Below are positions 14,772-19,586 of a stretch of DNA of 19,586 nucleotides, one piece after another. The translations under genes were made by a program, and so were the position numbers. Source of the DNA: JACQZO01 sp964512325 (GTDB taxonomy: Bacteria; Patescibacteriota; Gracilibacteria; RBG-16-42-10); assembly GCA_964512325.1 (NCBI GenBank), contig CAZEGN010000021.1, positions 1 to 19,586 of the forward strand, read 5' to 3'. The notes beneath the pieces were generated by a model, which saw nothing but the letters and a program-made list of their open reading frames with translations, was not told where the DNA came from and searched no databases. The stretch's first letter is position 1; each line of letters opens with the position of its first letter.

Positions 14772-14797
14772 GCCTTTGAAAAGTTGAACAGTGCAAA

Positions 14798-15892
14798 TTA
14801 ATTGAGATTTTTCTCGGTTAAAGCTTTATAGAGTGTTGCTTTTTGAAGCAAAATTGCGCCAATGCCAGTAATGCTAAGTATGAGCTGCATTATTGGTCCT
14901 AATACTGGCAGTAAAGATAATAGGCTGAGAGCAAGTAAACTTAATAATAGGTAAAAGCTAACGGTGAGTCGGTTGTGGGTTTCTGCAAAGTTCACTTTGG
15001 CAATTACAGATACCAAGTAAAATGCGGTAGGAATAGCACTGAAGAAAGAGAGTGTAATTAAAAGGAAGGCAATTATTAATGCTAGGGGAAGGCCGATAAG
15101 GCTGATTGTGAGCAAGGGAATAAGGATGAGAGCTGTGATGATACTAATAATGCCTGTGACGAAGCTGCTACCAGGATGTGTTCCTATATTAGTGCTAACC
15201 GCAGCCACACTGTGCGGGAAAAGGTGCAGTAGCAGCATTGCAAATAGCCAGGCGCTGAGCGTGCTGAAAATGATAATTGTCCACATTAGTTGAGCGGGTT
15301 TTTCTGCTGTTTCTATGGGGAGGGCTATCGTTTTGCCGTCGATTCGCGCTCCTGGCATAATGGTTGGAGCTTGCGCGCTAGCAAATTTAAAGTCACCGTG
15401 AATGTGTGTGTTGGGGCCTAATAGTATATGGGGCGCTGTTACTTTCACTGAACCTTCTATTTGGGCGTTGATGGTAATGTCTTGTCCTTTGAGACGGGCA
15501 TTGCCTGCTATTGTCGCCAAGATTTGTGCGCGATTCGTGTAGAGGTTTAAATCTTGATGCAAATTGCCCTCAATGTAGGCTTCACTAGCTGCAATGTAGG
15601 CATTTTTTAGCACACTGCTACTTTTATAAAGTGAAACCTTGCTCCCGGCAGTAATGAGATCGCCGGCGATTGGTCCTTGGAACAATAATTGATTTCCTGC
15701 AATAATTGCATCGCCATTAATTGCGCCCTGGATCATGTGACTTTCCCCAGTGGCAATGAGATTGTCATTTATATTGCTAGTTGCTGGTAGCGTTATATCT
15801 CTTCCTAATTGAATATCTGCTGCATGGGCGGTAAAGGAAATTGTGCTGCAGAAAAAAATAATGGCCAGATTGAAAAGGTGTTTTTTACACAT
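14798..15892 (-). CDS. Secreted bactofilin-like protein with C-terminal membrane domain
   Basis: This 364-aa protein starts with a signal peptide (about 1-24, ending AHA before ADIQLG). Residues about 28-195 are a right-handed beta-helix-like series of short polar repeats ('ESHMIQGAINGDAIIAGNQL', 'IAGDLITAGSKV', 'IEGSVKVTAPHILLGPNTHI'), as in polymer-forming bactofilins. The rest (about 203-355) holds four or more membrane spans separated by short loops. Bactofilins are usually cytoplasmic scaffolds; here the signal peptide puts the helix outside the membrane, an arrangement known from uncharacterised proteins in Patescibacteria and other bacteria. A structural role in the envelope is inferred. 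It is divergent from the solute-binding protein gene, with 137 bases between. Confidence 0.85.
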   Translation of the reverse strand: MCKKHLFNLAIIFFCSTISFTAHAADIQLGRDITLPATSNINDNLIATGESHMIQGAINGDAIIAGNQLLFQGPIAGDLITAGSKVSLYKSSSVLKNAYIAASEAYIEGNLHQDLNLYTNRAQILATIAGNARLKGQDITINAQIEGSVKVTAPHILLGPNTHIHGDFKFASAQAPTIMPGARIDGKTIALPIETAEKPAQLMWTIIIFSTLSAWLFAMLLLHLFPHSVAAVSTNIGTHPGSSFVTGIISIITALILIPLLTISLIGLPLALIIAFLLITLSFFSAIPTAFYLVSVIAKVNFAETHNRLTVSFYLLLSLLALSLLSLLPVLGPIMQLILSITGIGAILLQKATLYKALTEKNLN

Positions 15893-15999
15893 AAATTGTG
15901 GGCGTCAACTTATGGATACGATAGCATGAAAGGCATAATTATAAACATGAATATTATTAACTTCGCTTGAATATTCTTCATTCTTCATGATCATTACGC

Positions 16000-16005
16000 T
16001 ATCAT
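16000..16005 (+). promoter_or_regulatory. Possible -10 element for the solute-binding protein gene
   Basis: TATCAT lies 24 bases before the ATG at 16030, giving a leader of about 18 bases. The matching -35 (TTCATT, 15977-15982) is poor, so this is tentative. The surrounding CGCTATCATGCTA resembles CGCTATCATAGCA at 13175-13187 between the other divergent gene pair. Confidence 0.25.
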
Positions 16006-16029
16006 GCTACTGTTCACTGTAATCGTTAT

Positions 16030-17394
16030 ATGAATATTAGTAGTAGTCAGTTAAAGTTGTTGGGTATTGTATTCGGTATTGTAGCCTTGTTTGTGCTGGC
16101 ATTTGCCTTTTTTACTCGTGGTACTACTGGCACTAGGCAAACTGTTGATTTGGTCGTGTGGGGAGTTGGTGATACACAAGACGACTTTAAGAAAGCATTT
16201 GCGGGCTTTAGCGATGTGGTCGAAAAAAGTGGTGCTTACGGCAATGTTAAGTTTAGTATTACGTATAGAGCTTGGCGTCCAGAAGAGTATGAAGACTTGT
16301 TGTTGAATCAATTGGCAGAAGGAAAAGGACCAGATATTTTTTATATTCACAATACATGGCTTCCTAAATACCATAGCAAGCTTATTCCCTTGCCAGCAGA
16401 GCAGATGTCGCTAGACAATTTTAGAGAGCAATTTGTTGCTGTCGCTGCTAACGATTTAATTTATGATGGGGCGATTTATTCATTGCCTCATTATGTTGAT
16501 ACTTTAGCGACTTATTATAATACTCAACATTATCAAGGTGCTGATACAGGAAGTTCTCGTCCTGCTTCGACCTGGTCTGCATTCAAATCACAGGTGGCTG
16601 CTTTAACTACCAAGAATGGTGATCAGATTACACGTGGGGGAGCTGCTTTGGGTACTGCTGAAAATATAAAACATGCTGTTGATCTCCTCTATCTATTCTT
16701 AGTTCAGAAAGAGGTAAAAGTTTGTAGCAATCAAGACTGTTCTACCATTACGGTAGCTGATAGTGCAGGTTTTAGGGACGCTTTGCGTGACTATCTCAGC
16801 TACAGTGATAGTACTGCGCCGAATTATGGTTGGAATACTACCATTCTGGAGGGGTTGCAAGGTAACAATATCTTCAATGACATTGATGCCTTTATTCGGG
16901 GGCGGGTAAGTACTGTCTTTGCTTATGCTAGTGATTATCAGCAGATCAAAACTCTGGGTGCCAGCAATAATCTGCGTTTTGATATAGCTGAGATTCCCCA
17001 GACTGATAATGCCGCGACAGTAGATAAAGTGGCGTTTGCGAGCTATTGGTCTATGGCTGTAAGTCGAAATACGACACATGCACAGCTCGCCTGGGATTTT
17101 ATTAAATATATGACAACAAGACCGGTTTTGGCTGAATATTATGAACTTCATCCTAGACCAGTAAGCAGAGAAGATATGATTGATACCAGCACATCAAATC
17201 CCTTGCGTGTGTTTGATCGTCAGTCTAAGTTTGCGCGAAGCCTACACATTTATGACAATACCCGCTTCGCGGCTATCTTTAGTGCTGGCATAGATCGTTT
17301 GGCTATTAAATCTAGCAATATCGGTGCTGTTATTAATGCATTTGCAGAAGACTTAAATAAAGTAATGGCCCCATTTCGTAATCTTAATAATTAA
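16030..17394 (+). CDS. Extracellular solute-binding protein (family 1-like), membrane-anchored
   Basis: This 454-aa protein resembles MalE-type sugar-binding proteins of ABC importers. The N-terminal span 'GIVFGIVALFVLAFAFFTRG' (about 12-31) has no lipobox cysteine, so it is probably anchored by this helix. The binding-protein fold shows as 'VDLVVWGV' (about 40-47), 'EDLLLNQLAEGKGPDIFYIH', 'IYDGAIYSLPHYVDTLATYY' and 'SYWSMAVSRNTTHAQLAWDF'. Length fits the family (about 400-450). No permease or ATPase gene lies in the window; it is followed by two pilin genes in the same direction. It may capture an oligosaccharide or other solute, or serve as a surface binding module; the ligand is unknown. 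ATG start without Shine-Dalgarno. Confidence 0.88.
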   Translation: MNISSSQLKLLGIVFGIVALFVLAFAFFTRGTTGTRQTVDLVVWGVGDTQDDFKKAFAGFSDVVEKSGAYGNVKFSITYRAWRPEEYEDLLLNQLAEGKGPDIFYIHNTWLPKYHSKLIPLPAEQMSLDNFREQFVAVAANDLIYDGAIYSLPHYVDTLATYYNTQHYQGADTGSSRPASTWSAFKSQVAALTTKNGDQITRGGAALGTAENIKHAVDLLYLFLVQKEVKVCSNQDCSTITVADSAGFRDALRDYLSYSDSTAPNYGWNTTILEGLQGNNIFNDIDAFIRGRVSTVFAYASDYQQIKTLGASNNLRFDIAEIPQTDNAATVDKVAFASYWSMAVSRNTTHAQLAWDFIKYMTTRPVLAEYYELHPRPVSREDMIDTSTSNPLRVFDRQSKFARSLHIYDNTRFAAIFSAGIDRLAIKSSNIGAVINAFAEDLNKVMAPFRNLNN

Positions 17395-17413
17395 GTTAGT
17401 ATGGTTATGATCA

Positions 17414-17443
17414 TTGACTCAAAGGCTTTCTCTGTAGTAAAAT
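17414..17443 (+). promoter_or_regulatory. Strong promoter for the first pilin gene
   Basis: TTGACT (17414-17419) and TAAAAT (17438-17443) are separated by 18 bases. The predicted start near 17450 gives a leader of about 83 bases before ATG 17533. It lies just after the stop of the solute-binding protein gene. Confidence 0.6.
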
Positions 17444-17498
17444 TAAACGAAACTAACAAAAATAACATGTTTCAAACTTCAACTGGCAATTCTCAACT

Positions 17499-17527
17499 CG
17501 CAGTTACTGCGCAACGAAAGGGGGTGA
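17499..17527 (+). promoter_or_regulatory. Leader hairpin and extended Shine-Dalgarno of the first pilin gene
   Basis: CGCAG-TTA-CTGCG (17499-17511) is a small perfect hairpin. Six bases later AAGGGGGTGA (17518-17527) can pair over ten bases with the 16S rRNA 3' end, with one G-U pair, ending 5 bases before ATG 17533. It is the only extended Shine-Dalgarno I find correctly placed before a gene in the window, and it decides the start. Confidence 0.75.
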
Positions 17528-17532
17528 GTACG

Positions 17533-17898
17533 ATGCGACGTCTCACTCATGCTCTGGGTACTCTGATGATTGGTGCAACTTTGGCTATGCCAGCACCAGT
17601 ATTAGCAGCTACCGCTGGTCTTGGTTCAAGCACATTTACCACGCCACCTAATGTTTCTGATCGTCCTTTTTTGGACCTGCTCAGTAGTATTATCAACTGG
17701 ATTCTTGGTTTAGTTGGTACTGTAGCTGTTCTAATGCTGATTTGGGGTGGTTTTAATTACCTTACTTCAGCTGGAAATAGCGACCAGACCAAAAAAGCAA
17801 AGCAAACTATTACTTATGCGGTAATCGGTATTATCATTATTGCTTTAGCATATACACTAGTAAACTTTATTACTGCTAGTATTGCTGGTCTTTCTTAG
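17533..17898 (+). CDS. VirB2/TrbC-like pilin, probable major pilin
   Basis: This 121-aa protein begins with a signal peptide ('RRLTHALGTLMIGATLAMPA', cleavage after PVLAA or nearby). Two membrane spans follow: 'IINWILGLVGTVAVLMLIWG' and 'TYAVIGIIIIALAYTLVNFI', joined by the polar loop 'SAGNSDQTKKAKQ'. This is the layout of VirB2/TrbC pilins of type IV secretion or conjugation systems, which are abundant in CPR genomes. An in-frame ATG at 17401 would add 44 residues, but that segment covers the promoter and hides the signal peptide, so ATG 17533 is chosen. Own promoter, strong Shine-Dalgarno and own terminator point to high, independent expression. Confidence 0.85.
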   Translation: MRRLTHALGTLMIGATLAMPAPVLAATAGLGSSTFTTPPNVSDRPFLDLLSSIINWILGLVGTVAVLMLIWGGFNYLTSAGNSDQTKKAKQTITYAVIGIIIIALAYTLVNFITASIAGLS

Positions 17899-17921
17899 TT
17901 CTTTATTGTTTCTTTCAAGAC

Positions 17922-17960
17922 AAAAGGACCTTAAGCATTCAGCTTGGGTCCTTTTCTTTT
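17922..17960 (+). terminator. Intrinsic terminator between the two pilin genes
   Basis: AAAAGGACC (17922-17930) and GGTCCTTTT (17947-17955) form a perfect 9-bp stem, with a possible inner AAGC/GCTT pairing, followed by CTTTT. It starts 23 bases after the first pilin stop and ends 11-15 bases before the second pilin ATG. Confidence 0.85.
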
Positions 17961-17970
17961 CTTCCTCTCT

Positions 17971-18396
17971 ATGTTGTCTACTCTTACTCAACACATCTAT
18001 TTGGTCCAAAATGGTTTTGCCACACAAGGTTTTCATGTGCCCGAAGCATTGGCGGGGAAAACTGACTTGTTGATAACTGGACAGGAGATAGTCAATTGGA
18101 TTTTGGGATTTGTGGGAACTGTGGCCTTTCTTATGATTATTTGGGGGGCATTTACGCTGCTCACCGCAGCTGGCAATGCAGATCGTATAAAAAAGGGAAA
18201 AATGGCTATTTTATATGCGGTGATTGGCATTGTCATTATTGCCCTTTCTTATAGCGCATCGATGTTTTTAGCCGATAATTTATCGCCGGCAGTATTGAAT
18301 GCTCCTGCAACACAATCTACAGCTATTGGAACAAGTGTTCCTGGCATGCCTACTAGCCCGAATAGTGATTATCGCTTGCTTGCACCAGCGCCATAA
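17971..18396 (+). CDS. Second VirB2/TrbC-like pilin-related protein
   Basis: This 141-aa protein is a paralogue of the upstream pilin: 'EIVNWILGFVGTVAFLMIIW' matches 'IINWILGLVGTVAVLMLIWG', and 'LLTAAGNADRIKKGKMAILY' followed by AVIGIVIIALSY matches the loop and second span. Unlike its neighbour it has no clear signal peptide; its N-terminus ('MLSTLTQHIYLVQNGFATQG') is longer and it ends in a Pro/Thr/Ser-rich tail. An in-frame ATG at 17944 lies inside the terminator stem, so ATG 17971 is chosen. There is no Shine-Dalgarno and no clear promoter between terminator and start, suggesting low expression by read-through. It may be a minor subunit. Its stop is 1 base from the convergent recombinase stop. 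Confidence 0.8.
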   Translation: MLSTLTQHIYLVQNGFATQGFHVPEALAGKTDLLITGQEIVNWILGFVGTVAFLMIIWGAFTLLTAAGNADRIKKGKMAILYAVIGIVIIALSYSASMFLADNLSPAVLNAPATQSTAIGTSVPGMPTSPNSDYRLLAPAP

Positions 18397-18397
18397 A

Positions 18398-19321
18398 TTA
18401 GCGATGGAACTTCTTGTGAATATCTTTGAGGCGGTTATCTGTTAAATGCGTATAAATCTGGGTAGTGGTGATGCTGGCATGACCGAGAAATTCCTGTACC
18501 GCTCGGAGGTCTGCACCATTTTGTAATAAGTTAGTCGCAAAGGAATGGCGCAACGTATGTGGCGTGACATGCTTATGTATACCTGCTTTCAGCGCTGTGG
18601 TGCGAATCATATTTTGAATGCTAAGGGCTGTAATGCGCTTGTGTTCACCTGTGCTTTGTATCCCTTTATTTCTAGGGCGGCTATAACTAATGAAAAGTGG
18701 TCGCCATTTGTCATCACGAATGGCGAGATAGTTTTCTAATGCTTTTTTAGCACGATCGCTAATAAAAACTATACGTACTTTGCTACCCTTACCTCTTACG
18801 GTGAACTCCTGACGCTCTAAGTCAACTTGGTCACGGTTTAGCCCGACAAGTTCACTAACACGCAAGCCAGTAGAATAGAGCAACTCTACAATCGCCTTAT
18901 CTCGTATTCCCTGTTTTTTGCTGGTATCAATTGCTTTAAATAGTTGCTTAAGTTCATCATTGCTTAAGAATTCGACTATGGCCTGCTCGATTTTGCCTAC
19001 ATCAATTTTATCAGGGCTTAAACTCGGAATGTCCATTTTGCCTAAATATTTGAGAAAGGCTCGTAGGGCAATAATGTGATAGCTTTGTGTTTTTTTGCTG
19101 AGCGGTAGGCCATGCTTGTCATTGAGTCGATTGAGATACAGTCGATACTTTTGTACTACTGAGAGGGTTATTTCATGCGGTTTAATCAGACCGGCAAAGT
19201 CAATAAAGCGCATTAAATAATGCTGATAATTGATAATTGTCTTAAGCGACTGGTTTTTATCTAATTCCGCGTGCTCAAGATATTCGGTGATGTAATCAAC
19301 AATGCTTTTATTATCTTCCAT
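18398..19321 (-). CDS. Tyrosine recombinase, XerC/XerD-like
   Basis: This 307-aa protein has the N-terminal SAM-like core-binding domain (about 5-95) and a C-terminal catalytic domain with all expected residues: Arg154 in 'GLRVSELVGL', Lys178 in 'RGKGSKVR', His255 and Arg258 in 'HTLRHSFATNLL', His281 in 'LGHASITTTQIYTH' and the nucleophile Tyr290. Length and sequence match XerC/XerD, which resolve chromosome dimers at dif; a single Xer (XerH/XerS-like use) is possible. Its start lies 164 bases from tRNA-Gln, an arrangement also seen for integrases, but I see no att duplication in the window. The start is ATG at 19321 with no Shine-Dalgarno. Confidence 0.93.
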   Translation of the reverse strand: MEDNKSIVDYITEYLEHAELDKNQSLKTIINYQHYLMRFIDFAGLIKPHEITLSVVQKYRLYLNRLNDKHGLPLSKKTQSYHIIALRAFLKYLGKMDIPSLSPDKIDVGKIEQAIVEFLSNDELKQLFKAIDTSKKQGIRDKAIVELLYSTGLRVSELVGLNRDQVDLERQEFTVRGKGSKVRIVFISDRAKKALENYLAIRDDKWRPLFISYSRPRNKGIQSTGEHKRITALSIQNMIRTTALKAGIHKHVTPHTLRHSFATNLLQNGADLRAVQEFLGHASITTTQIYTHLTDNRLKDIHKKFHR

Positions 19322-19400
19322 GGTGGTGGCTGGAATTCTCTAGCTTAGACTGCCAAGAAAGATGTGTAAGATCAAGAGAGCTTTGCATTATGGATTATAA

Positions 19401-19430
19401 ATTATAGATGATAGATTGTGGAATTGGTAA
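19401..19430 (-). promoter_or_regulatory. Putative recombinase promoter
   Basis: On the minus strand TTACCA (19425-19430) and a perfect TATAAT (19401-19406) are spaced 18 bases apart. A second TATAAT follows 1 base later (19394-19399). The leader would be about 70 bases. Confidence 0.45.
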
Positions 19431-19445
19431 TTACGACGATATTTC

Positions 19446-19474
19446 TAGGCAAATAAAATGTTTTGCGCTAATAT
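19446..19474 (+). promoter_or_regulatory. Putative promoter of tRNA-Gln
   Basis: TAGGCA (19446-19451) and TAATAT (19469-19474) are spaced 17 bases apart. The predicted start near 19481 is a few bases before the mature tRNA at 19485. Confidence 0.4.
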
Positions 19475-19484
19475 GCGGCAGCAA

Positions 19485-19558
19485 TCGGGGATCGTCTAAT
19501 GGTAGGACAACAGCCTCTGGAGCTGTGAGTTGGGGTTCGAGTCCCTATCCCCGAACCA
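19485..19558 (+). tRNA. tRNA-Gln (anticodon CUG)
   Basis: The acceptor arm pairs TCGGGGA (19485-19491) with TCCCCGA (19548-19554), followed by A19555 and an encoded CCA (19556-19558). The anticodon stem ACAGC/GCTGT encloses CTCTGGA, with anticodon CTG at 19517-19519, reading CAG. The T loop 'GGTTCGAGTCC' is present. The U1-A72 first pair is typical of glutamine tRNAs. Confidence 0.97.
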
Positions 19559-19584
19559 GCCTGCGCTCGGAGAGCTTCGGCTGG
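19556..19584 (+). terminator. Hairpin starting at the tRNA-Gln CCA end, possible terminator
   Basis: CCAGCC (19556-19561), which includes the CCA, is the exact reverse complement of GGCTGG (19579-19584). An inner GCTC/GAGC pair (19565-19575) extends the structure. The window ends 2 bases later, so any T tract cannot be seen. Confidence 0.4.
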
Positions 19585-19586
19585 CG

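Noticed and set aside
17401..17532. Longer pilin start at ATG 17401
   Set aside because: The extra segment overlaps the promoter and leader, and masks a normal signal peptide; the strong Shine-Dalgarno fits ATG 17533.
17944..17970. Longer second-pilin start at ATG 17944
   Set aside because: It lies in the loop and stem of the terminator; ATG 17971 avoids this.
19381..19415. dif-like sequence near the recombinase (GCATTATGGATTATAAATTAT)
   Set aside because: It has A/T-rich arms but does not match the two 11-bp Xer arms around a 6-bp centre; the recombinase promoter explains the TATAAT sequences.

Overview
The window looks like chromosomal DNA of a Candidate Phyla Radiation (Patescibacteria) bacterium, probably of Parcubacteria type. 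I judge this from family-level features, not from a database search. The evidence is a YidD with the extended 'YPYGYCKFYPTCS' core, a VirB2/TrbC-like pilin pair, a secreted bactofilin-like protein with a C-terminal membrane domain, NusA with a Lys/Ala-rich tail, very compact operons, and almost no Shine-Dalgarno sequences. GC looks moderate to low, and TGA is used as a stop (rnpA, yidD, the glycosyltransferase, the DUF4870-like gene), so the code is standard. A run of 100 N at 12197-12296 shows this is scaffolded draft sequence.

Left part (1-3616): an Fe/Mn superoxide dismutase, tRNA-Ser(UGA), an unrecognised 274-aa protein, and a tight RDD membrane protein - Nudix hydrolase - ASCH protein operon. 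A 390-bp gap without a convincing gene follows; it carries a dispersed repeat and the promoter region of the next operon.

Centre (4009-9752): the conserved rpmH-rnpA-yidD-yidC-jag block, continuing into mraY and a family 2 membrane glycosyltransferase, then nusA under its own promoters. The region joins ribosome and RNase P production, membrane protein insertion and peptidoglycan lipid I synthesis. dnaA is not next to rpmH in this window.

Right part (9749-19586): a class A penicillin-binding protein (interrupted by the assembly gap) converges on nusA with overlapping stop codons and lies behind a small membrane protein gene. Then come a DUF4870-like membrane protein, an unrecognised 269-aa protein, a cysteine-free bL33, the bactofilin-like envelope protein, a membrane-anchored solute-binding protein with no transporter genes nearby, two VirB2-like pilins, a XerC/D-type recombinase and tRNA-Gln(CUG).

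The most notable signals are regulatory. The first pilin gene has a near-consensus promoter, the only extended Shine-Dalgarno in the window and its own strong terminator, placed just before the second pilin gene. Other notable points are perfect inverted repeats at gene junctions (12 bp inside the PBP C-terminal codons; 12 bp between the 13653 gene and rpmG), hairpins that begin inside the CCA ends of both tRNAs, and a repeated intergenic element at 3645-3680 and 8252-8303.
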